Part shown: positions 34,260 to 50,186 of the stretch, piece by piece | Layout: every line of letters starts with the position of its first letter | Numbering within the stretch: position 1 is the first letter of the stretch | Assembly (NCBI GenBank): GCA_003024785.1 | Contig: PUQB01000099.1 | Span: 1 to 64,000 of the forward strand | Source: Selaginella tamariscina | Taxonomy: Eukaryota > Streptophyta > Lycopodiopsida > Selaginellales > Selaginellaceae | DNA length: 64,000 nucleotides | Direction of reading: 5' to 3' | Notes under the pieces: model-generated | Seen by the model: only the letters and a program-made list of their open reading frames with translations | Told to the model about the DNA's origin: nothing | Database searches by the model: none | Translations under genes and position numbers: made by a program

Positions 34260-36228
34260 TGTAGTATTTTACCTTATTTCAAGTCACGTCTCTTATTCGC
34301 AAGCAATTGTGAGAGATTATTTAGTTTGCTTTGGCTTTTGTAGTGCACTTCCACTCGTGTTTGAGTTAGTGTGCATTTTAAATGTATAATTTTTAAGGTT
34401 TATATAAAATTATGTATTTAGAATGCAGATTTTGCACCCGAAAATAAGCACTGGTTCGAGTGCGGGGGTGCTCATGTATCATGTCTATGGGAACGTTAAA
34501 AACACTAAACTAAGCTAGTGGTAAACACAAAATATAAAAAGGAACACATAATTCATTTGTTTTAATATAATATTATTAAGTGAATAAAACATTTTAATTT
34601 CATTCACGAACTTCCAAATTTTATAAGTATAAATATATAACATGCATAATTGGGTTTAATAAATGTGAATGGAAGATAAATCATGTGTAAACGGTATATA
34701 ATGAAATTTGTATTGGGTTTTAATAGGTTTTACATTATGTGGATTATTTAATCATGTTAAACAACCTCGTCAACCATGTATTAGTTTTGATAACGCTATT
34801 GCAGAGCTGGTCACAATAGCAGTGACGAGTAGGTTTTATTATAGAACCCCTCCTTTAATTATAATTAATAATTTAATAATTTTAAAAGTCAATATATTTT
34901 TCATTATATACATGATTTGATATATAATAAAACTTGTTTAATTAATAACATGTCTAAACTAATATAATTTTTTGGTTCCAACTTGAGCCCATAACAAAAT
35001 TAATTAACCTCCACAAATTAATAATTAATAAAACTTTGTTAGTCACGATGGTTTTGTAAATTAATTTTCATATTATTATATATTAAGTATAAAATTTATA
35101 AATTCACATATAAACACTGATTAAACATTTATTAAAACATATTAGGTTGGTTTTGTGTATGTTTTAATATAGAACTAATCATTTCGACAACTTCCTAGTT
35201 ATTCATTAAGAAATTATTAACATTTTCAATTAAAATATAATTATATTATTTGGTATTTAAATATGAAAAACAAAGAATAAAATAATCGCGATAGTTTGCT
35301 TATAATTAGAATTTGTATGTGGTTATGTGTGTGTGTTAATTCTTAATTATGAAATATTTTTTATTTAACTAACCTATCCAAATTAATATTGCCACCTTGG
35401 TCCGATCAAATATTAATTTAGATAGGTCCACTGTATAAATTTTCTCACCTACGTAGTTTTCTTATTTGTCAATTAATCAAGTTTTAATTAGTTAAGGCAT
35501 AACAGGGAACTATCTAAGCTCTACAGCTGCAAATTAAAAAATAATATAAATAGTTAATATTATTGATTATAAATTTTCTCACAATATAAAATGTAAGGTC
35601 CACTTAATTCAAATCTATCAAGGATAGATTTCTAAAATGATGTTCTTAGGCGTGTTAGGGACTTAGTTCTTTTATCAATATTCATAAGTATAACTCAAAC
35701 TTTCATTCAAAACCATTTCAGTAATTAAAATATTAGAATAGAAGGCAACAAGCTCTGGTACCCGATCCAATGGCTGCCACAGCTTTTGTTGAATATATGA
35801 AATATATAAGGACATGGGATCTAGTTACTAGTATAAATTTTATTATAATAACTGAATTTCAAATTATATTATACAGTCCTTCAAAACATTCCTGCTATGT
35901 ATCCATTAGACATTGCTATTAGTGAACAAACTCCTATTAGATAAGAGAATTTCTTAGGTACATTATATTATATCAAACACACACAACACATTCCAATGTA
36001 GTAATAAAATTTCCCGTGTGTCGTGTATATATATATAGAGAGAGAAATTATAGTTATGCAATATAAATAGTTCGTATTTTACATGGTTTGTCACACACGT
36101 GGCAGGATCTTCAAAGCAGATCATTATTATATTTAGAAGTATATGAAAAGAACTCAAAGCGTGCATTCTTGCACTATTAATAAGACATTAAAACTATTAA
36201 TGCCTATATAGATGCATTCTATTTGTTA

Positions 36229-36230
<2 letters not shown>
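34260..36230. other. AT-rich intergenic, no gene seen
   Basis: Very AT-rich with short imperfect inverted TAATTAAT tracts; ORFs of 60-70 codons here have no recognisable motifs. Confidence 0.5.

Positions 36231-36233
<3 letters not shown>

Positions 36234-36278
<45 letters not shown>
36234..36278 (+). repeat. (GA)n microsatellite upstream of the phosphatase gene
   Basis: A purine-only GAGA tract, ~90 bases before the likely ATG. In plants such tracts are common in 5' leaders and promoters (GAGA-binding BBR/BPC sites). Confidence 0.7.
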
Positions 36279-36279
<1 letters not shown>

Positions 36280-36364
36280 TGAGTGAGTGTGTGGCCATTT
36301 CTAATGGGTTAAGGAATTTTTAAAGGGCTAGGGCTGAAGGTTAGGGTTAGGTTTGAGAAAGAAG

Positions 36365-37062
36365 ATGAAGCGCAAGGCGGGAGCATCGAGATGAAGAAGT
36401 GACGAATGCACCACAATGGGATTTCATAGCGGCCGCCACTTGGATTCATAAGAAGAGGAAAACGAGGTATTGTGATTCGACGTTCACGCTGTTGCCGCAC
36501 CAAACCGAAGGACAAAGAGGTAAGCCAACTCTTGTTCTAGACATGGACAGGACCTCTGCACGAATAATGTCATCTTGAAGTTCGGTGGCAAGAGTGCGAG
36601 TATGCCAGTCTCAAGAATTGCTAAGAGGCCAGGAGTGGATGAATTTTCCAGCAGATGGCTAGGGTTTATGAAATTGTGTTTTACCTGCGGGATCAAGCAA
36701 TATGCGGATACCATCTTGGACAAACTGGACCCGGAAGGCAAGTTTATTGCGCACAGGCTCTATAGAACTCCTGCACGTTGTTAGAAGGCAAGAGAACCAA
36801 AGACTTATCGAGACTGGGACGGGTATGAAGAAAGTGGTGATCTTGGATGATAAGCGGAAGTCTTTTCGCTTGAATCCAGGTAATGGTATTAAAATTAGAG
36901 CGTTTAAGCATGAGGAGTAATCATACATATGAGCTTAAGAAGTTAACTAGTTACTTGTTGCATCTTGCAAATGCTGAAGATGTAAGAATAGTGTTACAGG
37001 AACAGCCGCCTCAGTATAGACTGGGACCAACAAAGTTCAAACAGGTTCCTTATTCATTGTAG
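36365..37062 (+). CDS. CTD/SCP-type (FCP1-homology) phosphatase, with frameshifts
   Basis: HAD-superfamily phosphatases of this type remove phosphate from serine, for example on RNA polymerase II CTD. Start ATG at 36365 (MKRKAGASR), stop at 37060. Segments seen in order: TNAPQWDFIAAATWIHKKRK, LLPHQTEGQRGKPTLVLDMD, RIAKRPGVDEF, KQYADTILDKLDPEGKFIAH, KVVILDDKRKSFRLNPGNGI and an alpha-helical C-terminus (ELKKLTSYLLHLANAEDV). The active-site motif DMDRT (36540-36554) keeps both Asp of DxDxT; the usual DLDETL is altered to R. VILDD supplies the later acidic pair. At least five one-base shifts (near 36390, 36560, 36640, 36675, 36780, 36825) break the frame but domain order and length fit an otherwise complete gene. 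No intron. Confidence 0.75.
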
Positions 37063-37806
37063 AGTATAAGCATTTCAAGAATTTCAGTATTCTGTATAGA
37101 GAGACGTGATAAATTATTAAGTGATTATACTAGCTAAAAGTTATTGAATTTCAATGAAGAATTACCTCATAATATGGAGCTATGTTTTTACATGTTTCAT
37201 AAGAACAACAAGTTCATATCGTGGTACTATGTGCGTGTTGTGTATATGGTGTGAAATCCTTGTGTATGTAGAGCGTGTGTGTATATGGGTGTGAAACCTT
37301 GTGTATGTAGAGCGATATAATGTAAGCTGCTTGATAATCTAATCATATATAAAGGGAGGAGAGAATGTCACTGTTTAGTATAATGTATAGAAACTTTAAT
37401 TAAAAAGAAACGAACTTACATAAACCATACGTGTTAACTTTTACACACACAGACACAGACACACACACACACACACACATATATATTATATATAATGTTT
37501 GTGCGTAGGGAAACAAGGGGAAGGCTGTTGCATATGTAGAATCCCAAGAGGTGTATAGAAAGATCGTGGAGTACACTATAAGAGTTGCCATGTCGAAAAT
37601 GGAAGTTACTCTCCGAAATGGAAATCACAATATACATGCTTGTGTGTGTGTGTGAGAGAGAGATCCTGTGTAGTAACAAATGGTAATATGTTACATCTCT
37701 TGAACATCATATTACTTATAAATCTAATATTATACTAATGTTGTAACAATCCTAAGAGTCTACACAGATTTTTAACTTGTATGTATAATTTAACTGAATA
37801 TTAAAT
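37063..37806. other. Intergenic between convergent phosphatase and DAHP synthase genes
   Basis: Holds (CA)n at 37441-37480 and a TG/GA run at 37638-37662. No supported coding exon. Confidence 0.45.
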
Positions 37807-40961
<3,155 letters not shown>

Positions 40962-40965
40962 TGAT

Positions 40966-40980
40966 GAACCCTAAACCCCT
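40966..40980 (-). promoter_or_regulatory. Telo-box in the DAHP synthase leader
   Basis: AACCCTAAACCCCT, immediately upstream of the ATG; a second ACCCTAACCC lies near 40994. Telo-boxes (AAACCCTA) near transcription starts are typical of plant housekeeping promoters. Confidence 0.5.
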
Positions 40981-40989
40981 GTTTCAGAA

Positions 40990-42352
40990 GTTACCCTAAC
41001 CCTTTCGATATTTCAGTCCGCTGATGTAAAATGCTTTCAAACGTATTAAATTAATATTTAATTTTACCTTCGACTGATTAATTAATATTAGTTTACATGT
41101 TTTATATATACACCTAAAATTTATGGTATTTATATATTTTTTATTGTGCTAACCAATCATATACAAACATAATGAAAGAATATCTTTAATGTTTAATATC
41201 GGATTTAAAAAGGAAATTAAAATTCTATAATGTTTCTCAACTGTAATGTTTAGAAAATGTTTTTACAAAACTTTTTATATTTATTTAAAACTATATTACA
41301 TCGTAAAGAACTCAATTAAAAAAACATTATAAGACAAGTGACTCAAATTATGATTGAAAATATAATATTAATTTATTTATATATCATTACTCTTTGTTTA
41401 TTATTTAAAATAATATAATTATTTGCATATTATTAATCAATAATATAACAAATAATATTATTAGTATAATGATATTTAACTGTTATACTCAAAAAGGTAT
41501 ATTCTTTAATATTTAAAGCTATAATTTAAGCAAGTTTAAAGATACCATAGCACATAAACTATCTTATTTCTTAATGTTAAATTTTTTATTACATACATAG
41601 TTATTAAAATGGAAAACATACATGTTTATTAAAATGAAGAAATATGAAATGGAGATGTTATATTTTAAATCTGTTTACATAAAATTAAAATTATATTACG
41701 TGTTGAATAAGAAATGTAACTTATGATATACTAATTGATTGTTAATATGTATTTACATATATATTTAGTAAAAATTTAGATATTAACTCTTAAACATCAT
41801 CGAATTAACAAAATAATTTTAAAAATTTTAAAATATAAAAAATAACCTTATAAAAAAATGTCAAACCCTTTAAAAATGTCTTAATTATATATGTTAGGTT
41901 TAATATTTATGTATCAAATTATTTTTAAAAATATTTTTCTAAGAATTTATGTTTGTTAAGTCTAGAATTAAAAGAATATTTAAAACATAGAGGGGAATTG
42001 AATAAATATTAATATTTATGAGAACTATTATGTTTAATTCTTTTTAAAGAATATAAATCATAAATGATATATTCTAAATTCACAATCACAATAATTAATT
42101 AATTATTTACAATCACTGATTATTTATTTGAGTTAATTTTTTTTAATTAATTATGAGTTTGAGTCATGCAAAACGAATCTTAGATGTGTGTGTTTTAATC
42201 TTTTTATTTTAATACACTACATAAAAGTCTATTGTTTTGGTTTACCAAATTGTCTTGGTTTACCATTTACCATCACAGGTATCACGGATTTGATTCGATT
42301 GTACTTTTTTTAATGATTAATTTTATTATTAAGATTGAACTCGTATATAAAT
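40990..42352. other. AT-rich intergenic, no gene seen
   Basis: Upstream of DAHP synthase after ~50 bases; strongly AT-rich with no recognisable coding or repeat shared elsewhere in the window. Confidence 0.5.
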
Positions 42353-43189
42353 ATGGTGTACCAAACAGATAAGCAATTAAAATATGTCGAGGTCTTGCAT
42401 TCTTCTTGCTTTGTTGATGATATCATGTACAGTGGTAAGTTTTCAGCTTGGGCTTCCATGAGTTTCTTCTGTGTTTGTATGTTGTGTGTGTGTGTGTGTG
42501 TGCGCGTGTGCGTGTGCGTGTGTTGTAATTCATTCATAAACTTGTGTATCTATATATATAGTGTGTACGTGTTATTTAACAATAGTTATACAATGATTAT
42601 TTTTAAAACAATTTTTATGTTATTATTACCAGACGAGGGCATTCTTATCTTTTATATATTTAACTTCTATATAATAAAAATAATTTAATATTTTAATAAT
42701 ATTAATTTATAATTAATAATTTTGTAAATCAAAATTTTATAGGTAACTTCCAATCGAACGTGTAAGAGACTACGGGAAGTAAGAGAGAGCTACTACTACC
42801 ACGTGGTGAGGGTAGCCACAAACAGCACAGTGGTGGACGGGGAGACACCCGTTGGCGGGAATCGAACCGTGGAACAAGAGTTCAAGATGACGTCAGGACC
42901 ACAGTACACCTCGCCACAAGTCGGAGTTTACAAGGGTTTAGCTACTGGGCAACCACCGGCCTTCATCTCCGGGGTGTTTCGTTTTAATGATGGGAGGTAC
43001 TACACCGTCGCCGGCGTCTCACCGCTACCGGCGTACGTCGCGCCGTTCAGTTTTGCGGTAACTGGCGGTATTGGTTACGGCAGCACTGTCGTTGGGGGAA
43101 CACATACTGACACCTTGGTCGAGTCGTACGGCCCAGGAGGTGTGAACAGTGTTCTGTTTGTGATAACTGCTGTCCGAGTTTGTGACTAA
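42353..43189 (+). CDS. Unrecognised small protein, two exons (beta-rich, perhaps dirigent-like)
   Basis: Exon 2 (42743-43189) is clear: acceptor TTTTATAG, 148 open codons at much higher GC than its surroundings, ending AVRVCD stop. Exon 1 is proposed as 42353-42434 (MVYQTDKQLKYVEVLHSSCF, donor GTG|GTAAGT) but joins one base out of phase, the same kind of defect as in neighbouring genes. Exon 2 has YTSPQVGVYKGLATGQ, FISGVFRFNDGRYYTVAG, FAVTGGIGYGSTVVGGTHTD and a hydrophobic C-terminal strand. Alternating strands and a VVGGT stretch recall dirigent/allene-oxide-cyclase-like barrels, but the match is weak and function is not assigned. Confidence 0.55.
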
Positions 43190-44101
43190 TCGTATGAAGT
43201 TATCTTTAATTCCAACACAACATATATATAATTAATAGATAAACATTAATATATATACATTTGAATATGTGAATGTATTTATATTTTATGATATATGGTT
43301 TCCTAGACCAGTAATAAATAATATTATATAAATTAAAATATATCCGTTAAAACCAGAGCTGCTTTGGGACTCAGATATAACTGTTTAATTATAAAATGCA
43401 ATTTTGTTAAAAATTCATTATCTAAAATAGCTTTAACATCGTCTTTATTTCTCTTTTATAAATTCAATACATTTTGCAAGGTAATAATCAAATTATATCA
43501 TATTAATCTAAATTAAATAGCCTTTGATATTATATAAATTAATAAAACCCAGGCATTGGATATACAAGAAAGAAAGCTATTTATAATTGTTTTAACTAAT
43601 TAAATATTTTAACTAGTGTTAACTGTTGTTCATAGTATTAACTAACTACTAGTTAGCATATAAAGTTTAATATAAAACTAAAGAATTTAACTAGTTATAA
43701 AGTATTATATAAATAAATACTTATGACTATGTTGTTTTTTAAGGAATTAATATGAATATTAATGCTTAATTTATTAATATATAAAGTTATACACACACAC
43801 ACACATACACACCTAGTATTTAATTTATTTAAACAAAAAATAAAACATTCATGTTAATTAGTTTCCTAAACATTCCTCATAAGATTAACTCTGAGCCCTT
43901 ATGTAAAGTATATTCATGACAAAATACGTTACAGGAATCATGAAGCTCTCGTTGCATGTTTTCTTGCTTGAACTAGGGCTTTTAGAAACACGTTACACAT
44001 GCATACACACAATGACTTATACGTGTCACACGCACACGCGTGGGTGATGAGTTCCACACTCGTTGTCCCCACAAGTCCGTTCTTGCTTATTCTCCGTGAT
44101 A
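43190..44101. other. Intergenic, upstream of the lipase
   Basis: AT-rich; (CA)n at 43790-43812. Short ORFs overlapping 43938-44129 are not supported. Confidence 0.45.
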
Positions 44102-45168
44102 ATGAGCAACCAGTTTCTGTTTGTACCAATGCTCTTATTACTGGTGAGTTGTGCGTGTGTAAAGTGCCAGGTTCAAGCTTGGAACAAGAACACGCTCCTT
44201 ACTTACGGCGTCTTTATAGAGGACTTTTACAACAACATGTCCCCGGCAAGACTCTCAACGCCGGGATACAGATCCGCACGCGGTCTCTTCGTAACAGGCA
44301 GAAACAGGTCGGTAAAGGTTGGTTACGTGGCAGTATCGGAGACGAGAAAGAGCATCGTGGTGGCATTGGGTGGTACGTTGCATCCCATTGAGTGGGCAAA
44401 AGACCTCGACGCTCTCCAGGTTCCGTTCCCATATAACAACCCCGACAGAAATAGCAGTCTAGCCCAGCCTCCACGTGTCCACCAAGGATTCCTCCGGTTG
44501 TACGTTGGGTCCGGTCCCAGGGCGACGAGCCTAAGACAGCAGTTACTGTTCGAGCTCGGTAAACTCCTTATTTCAAACGCGCGGTACAGTGTCACATTTG
44601 TTGGGCACAGCCTCGGGGGGGCGCTCTCGGTTCTGTCTGCATTTGATGTTGCTACAAGCAGACTGACACCAGAGCCATCGCAGATGCATGTGTATACGTT
44701 TGCATGCCCATGGTGGGTGACCGCGCATTCAAGGCGAAGTTTGAAACCTTGAATATGACCTATGAAACACTGCGCGTCTCGGATGTCCGAGACGTGGTGC
44801 CGTATCTTCCGTCCTTGCTTATGAACACGTTGGCAAGGAGCTGACGGTGGATGGATGCGTATACAGGTGTGTGTATGTGCGTGCGTGCGTGTGGTTAATA
44901 CTTATATATTTCAGATACTCCGGTGACAAGAACGCTACTACCTTTCTCAACAGAGTGACAGACTACCACAGTTTTGACAGGTGTGGGCTCAATGAAGGGA
45001 CAGATGGCAGCCATTCAAGACGAGGATTGGTTTGGGCCGTTGGATGAGGTTGAGGAGTTTGTTAAAGAGATTATGCTCTCTGCTGTTTCTTATACCGGTG
45101 ACGTTGCAAACCTTGTGATAGCAATGGAGAAGTACCAGTCCAGCTTCTCCAAGCCTTGTCAATCTTGA
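44102..45168 (+). CDS. Secreted class 3 lipase, two exons, with frameshifts
   Basis: Class 3 triacylglycerol lipase-like serine hydrolase. ATG 44102 is chosen over the in-frame ATG at 44063 because it starts a good signal peptide (MSNQFLFVPMLLLLVSCACV). Exon 1 ends at 44866 (ACAG|GTGTGT), exon 2 starts at 44915 (TATTTCAG). Seen: KVGYVAVSETRKSIVVALGG, VHQGFLRLY, nucleophile elbow FVGHSLGGALSVLSA (Ser codon 44609-44611), VYTFACP, VSDVRDVVPYLP with the likely catalytic Asp, and YEHVGKELTVDG with the likely catalytic-region His (codon 44826-44828). Three single-base shifts occur (~44717 in a G run, ~44811, ~44990). All triad regions survive, so it may be intact in reality. Converges on the PUF gene. 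Confidence 0.88.
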
Positions 45169-46119
45169 ATAATATATAAGCATAATAACATATATAAAAG
45201 AGTAAATTAGTTAGTTATAAATATTAATTTTATTAATTAACATTATAAAAATAACACTTGTATATAAGAAACATTTGTATATAAGTAAAATAAACTTATT
45301 TATTTTAAATAAATATATCAACTAAAACTTATTAGACTTTACCCAGTACGTTACATGTTAATTTATTATATAATATTGTATCTCACGTACCTGTGGTGGG
45401 CGTGTGTATATATATTTATCATATATAAACCGATGATATGCGGATATCTAATTGTATACCTGCACAATAGACGCACATAATATAATATTATATATATATA
45501 TATATATATATAAGAAACTACACACACTACACACTTCAGAGTTAAATTTAATATAAATATAAATTAGATTTTATATTTATTATAACATTGAAACTTTAAA
45601 ATAAAATAATAATAAAGAAAAATGAACACTATATATACACAGCAACAAGTGTACATATGCGTACGTGGGAGTTACATAACTCCAGCTAATCATAAACATG
45701 CATTTGAGCATATGAGAGTTAGATACATTCAAAAATATCAACAGGTTAATTAAACAAGCGTTAAACAATACACACAGCGATTCAATTACAGACATAATAA
45801 AGTTTCAAATATAGCTATAACCTGTTGATGATCAAGGTCTATCCGTATATTCCCTCCCATACTCTCGTATATCCTCCTCCGGTAAATGTACAGCTTCACT
45901 TTTCACCTTTTACTCTGTCAACAATTACCCAAACAAAAGTTACCCCTCCCCAAAACTTCAATGCTCCGTCTTTTACCTCCTACTCTTACATGCCGTAAAA
46001 ATTATTGCTCCCCAATGTACAAATGATCAGTTAAGACTTAAAAAGATAAACCCTAGCCTTAAGTAAAAGAAACAAAAGTAAAATAAAAGAAAAAAATAGA
46101 AATATAAGATAGTACCCGC
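45169..46119. other. Intergenic between convergent lipase and PUF genes
   Basis: Includes (TA)n at 45488-45512. The C/T-rich stretch 45840-46080 is likely PUF 3' untranslated sequence (minus strand). Confidence 0.4.
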
Positions 46120-49100
46120 TTAGGCCTTCTTGAGGTTTATACGTGCCAGTATACGCTTCCCGTACGGACTGCTACGTAGTATTCCCTGGTACGGACGTAT
46201 GGCCTCACCATGCTGGCGTGTAAAACCCCCTGCATTAACAATTTAACACACACACCACAATGTATCTGTAAACTTGATATATATGATGTAAAGTTACTAC
46301 ACGTAATATAATATGATGTACTTAATCGGTGTTGGTTAATGCACACTGAATGACGTAGTTTCCGTATGGGTCTTGCAGAAGCTGGCCCAGGATCGAGCTC
46401 GTGATGAGCTCGTGTACAATCTTTGCACGGCAGTCGTTTCCGGATTGCTTAAGACACCTCTCAACCACATTGCTGCTAAACTTCTGCATTGCAAGGTGTG
46501 CATAACTCCCCTCCAGTCTAGCCACCACCTCTGAGGTTTATCCACATTGCCTCTTCTAATATGTATTGAACCACATAATTCCTATAAAAGCCATTCAACT
46601 TGAAAAACACACAAATATCTAATTTATATACTTTTAAATAATTCAAGCATAAACCAAGAAATCCATATGTATCCAATTTAATATATACAATGCACCTCAT
46701 CTGAGTTTGGTATAGGTATGCCATATACACATGAAACCCATATATACAGATATGTATAGTAACAGGGATTTAGACAACACATACAAAATTTTTCTACACA
46801 ATTGCACAAGCATATATGGAGGAGATATATGTTACAGCCAAATATACTATATTAACATAGTAGAAGACACATTGTATATAACGTGTTGGTATATTTATAT
46901 TCTTTTACTAAGAATATGGATATATTCATACAACATGACCACAAAAACATGAAGGTTTTGGTGAAATGAAGTGTATCAGATTGTTACACAAAATATTGCC
47001 GATTACATACATACCCGTATTGATCCTGCGAGAGTATCAGCGCATTAGAAGCAATTACGGCAATCAGGCGCTCCCTTTGGAAACTTTTAGCATAATCCAC
47101 ACAACGCTGAAGAACACAGCACCCGTGTCTATGCGTAGCAATCTCTACACAGTGATCTGCCGCCGCATCGAAGATAAACTACAATAATACCAATAGTTAC
47201 AAACGGGATATTACATCTTCGATACTACCTTAATTAATAATTATGATAAAGTATTTATAAGATCTATATCTAAGTCCAGAATCCACAAACACTAATTGTA
47301 AGTTTTAAGAAACTAGCTTAACGGTGTTAGACTAAACCAAATGGTTATATGTATTATTTAAAGAATTCGTTAAACAGATGAATAAATCATCATAGGTCGA
47401 AAAAATAAAAACGTGTAACGGTATATGCAAATGATCTATAACATTCCTCGTTATACTCGCAAATTATGCATCGACAAAAGCACGCAGATTCCAAACTAGT
47501 TGTCTTACAACTGTTGTTATTTTAATAAACACAAGAATGTAGATCACTTACACAAACATGCACGTTATCTCTCTCTCTCTCTCTCTTTATATATATATAT
47601 GCCTACCTGATTATCTTCGCTGTTCAGGCGTTGCAAGCACCGCTGAACAACATGGTTCCCATTAAGGTCTTTAATCAGAGTTACTATCCCCACACTGAGA
47701 GCATTAGTAATTATACAGACTTGCTCTGGCGACTTCAAAGTTTCAATAAGTTTCTGTACAGCCCGAGTTCTACAGAAAAGAACATTAAAAAATTAAACGA
47801 ACTAATGGTTATTCATGAATTAGCTTTGTTAAGGTTTATTATACATTTTGATTATACAAGATCGTGTACTTACTCAGCTTTCTATATTAAGACACACTAC
47901 ATTATTTATGTTGGTAATAATACACAGTTGAATGTCATCACATTATGCATCCTTGACTAGTTTAGGTACAGATACAAAAACGTGCGACAATTGAAACATT
48001 TGAAAATCACGTGTAGACAGTTCACACACACACACACACACACGTACCCATGCATGTTTAGCGAGATGTTAACGAGCTCGTTTCCAGTACATACAACACG
48101 GAGAATATCCAACAGCTGTGCTTCAGAACAGACCTCGAGAAGCTTCTGTATCAGATAATTACCAAACGGATCAGTCATTAAATCAACGATATGATCAATT
48201 ATCTCATCAAATATCTTCTGTAGATCCTCTAGTCCACCTGCAATGGAATAATTAGCACTAGTCCTACTCCCATGTCTGGAATTTATATTATTTTTATTAG
48301 ATTGCGTATAGAGAGTATATTAGTTATTACCTTCGTCGAACTTTCTTTGTAGAAATCGGCAGCCATGTTGATCTTTCGCAATCGAATAAATACGGCCTTC
48401 TACTTCTTTCAATGAAGTATACTTTGGCACCTAAACGTATTTATGTATACATATAAATATGTTATTCATATATACAGACACACATCACAGACACGTCTAT
48501 AATATATAGCATAACGTATAACATATATAATCTAGACATGTATCTACATAAACATACTTAAGTGCGACAACACGCACGCGCACACACACACACACACACA
48601 ATAAATACACAAACATGGAAGCACAAATGTACACAAATCACCTGGTCCTGAGCACCAACCAGAATCTCTGCCCGTAAAACTGAATAATCCTCAAGCTCCT
48701 CGTGTTCATAACCATTTGTACACCCGTTCTTCTTCCTCGTTTGCAGATTTGGACTTTTACCTGAAAATTTAGCAAATATTTCGTATATATGCAGACATAT
48801 CCAATAAGTATGACATAAATGCAATCACACGCCATGATAAGATGTCTCACACTATATAAGTAAATACATATAAATACATGTATAAATAATAATGACCTCT
48901 TCGTAATATTTTCTCAGGATAAGTCGAAACCTTCTCGGAGTTGCCAGTTTATGATGGAACGAGCAGACGCCCTTTGAATCGGATAGTGGACATAAGGGCG
49001 AGTCCCCACGGCTACAGTAACCCTGAGCATAATACCGACACAGGGAGGGCGAGCCATACAGTGCTTCCAAGTGGTTCGGAGCTGGATCCATACTGCACCC

Positions 49101-50144
49101 TACACGCCATAAAAAAACAAAGAATGATAAATAAACCTGTGGATTGTATTGAAAGCGGAGCTATTATGCACACATGTACATATAATATATGCACTGTATA
49201 CATAGATATATTCCAAACATGATGCACAGTTTGGTATAATGCAGAGTGGATAATCAACTTGTCCAGTGAGGCGGATATTACATCAATCTACAATTTAATA
49301 TTTTATAAATGTATAGATCTGTAGTTAACCTACGTCTGTGCATGCATATATAAACACATATTTACGCGAATAGAGAGTACCGAAATTCGGAATGCAGATA
49401 CATACCTTGTCGAGGTCCAGCACGAGAAGGCTGAAATTGTTGACGGACTGCACGATAAGGCGAAATAGGAGCCACCGCAGCTGCTAATAAAGCCTGACTC
49501 TGTATACCATAAATATGCGCTGCCCGGTCCTGGATTTGCTGTAAGTACTGCTGCTGCAAAATTCTCTGTCTGCGTTGCCTTTCCTCTTCCAACTGAAGTT
49601 GGAGAAGCACAACCTGTTGCTTCTGAGCCTGTAAAGCAGCAGCTAAATACTGATCATTCCCCACATTCATCCCCTGACCCTGATAGTATGTCCCAAAACC
49701 ACCCATATCATTCTGGTAAATTCCTAAACCATGATCCGTCTTAAACCCACCTAAACCCATGGTAGCTGATCCCTGACTCTTAGTCTCATTCCCATGAAAA
49801 AATTCCGTAGCCAACTTAGGGGAATTATCCAAAACTGCTGACGAACCGCTACTCAGGCTCATCTCACTAAGTGTCTCCGAGAGCTTATCTTCCTGATGAC
49901 AGCTCTTGAAATTCTCTATACTACTGTTTAAGCCAAATCCAAAAGCACCAAAGGTAGGTAACCTGTCATATACTACCGAGGAGCTACCCAAACTGGTCAT
50001 ACCAATCGCAGATTGTGTCTTTGTATCATCCCGAAAAGGAAGCGGAACCGATGTCGCCCGCGGAATCTCGCCTAAAAGCTGTTCTATTTCTTCATCTTCC
50101 TGCTCCATCCTACCGGTTGAATAAATTACCTCCGCCGCAGGCAT
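46120..50144 (-). CDS. PUF (Pumilio-family) RNA-binding protein with CCCH-like finger, nine coding exons
   Basis: PUF proteins bind UGUR-containing 3' UTRs and repress translation or trigger decay. Coding exons: 50144-49406, 49099-48897, 48760 to ~48643, 48430-48332, 48237-48048, 47769-47607, 47178-47015, 46581 to ~46330 and 46229-46120. Exon 1: acidic start (EQEDEEIEQLLGEIPRATS), then Gln-rich coiled segment (LQLQLEEERQRRQRILQQQY). Exon 2: CRYYAQGYCSRGDS, then (one frame over) PYVH, a C-X7-C...H pattern like a CCCH finger. Later exons give PUF repeats: DQHGCRFLQRKF, DPFGNYLIQKLLE, DLNGNHVVQRCLQ, HRHGCCVLQRCVD, NYVVQYILEEA, KFSSNVVERCLKQ, DPYGNYVIQCAL and SSPYGKRILARINL, eight in all. Frame slips by one base in exons 2, 8 and 9. 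Introns carry (TG)n in the sense strand. Confidence 0.93.
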
Positions 50145-50186
50145 CAGTACTCATACCCCAAAGGATTTCAACATCCCCAACAGCTT

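Noticed and set aside
47631-47960. Plus-strand frame opposite the PUF exon, and its mirror at 28822-29244
   Set aside because: Antisense shadow of a conserved PUF exon and intron; it appears twice only because the locus was duplicated.
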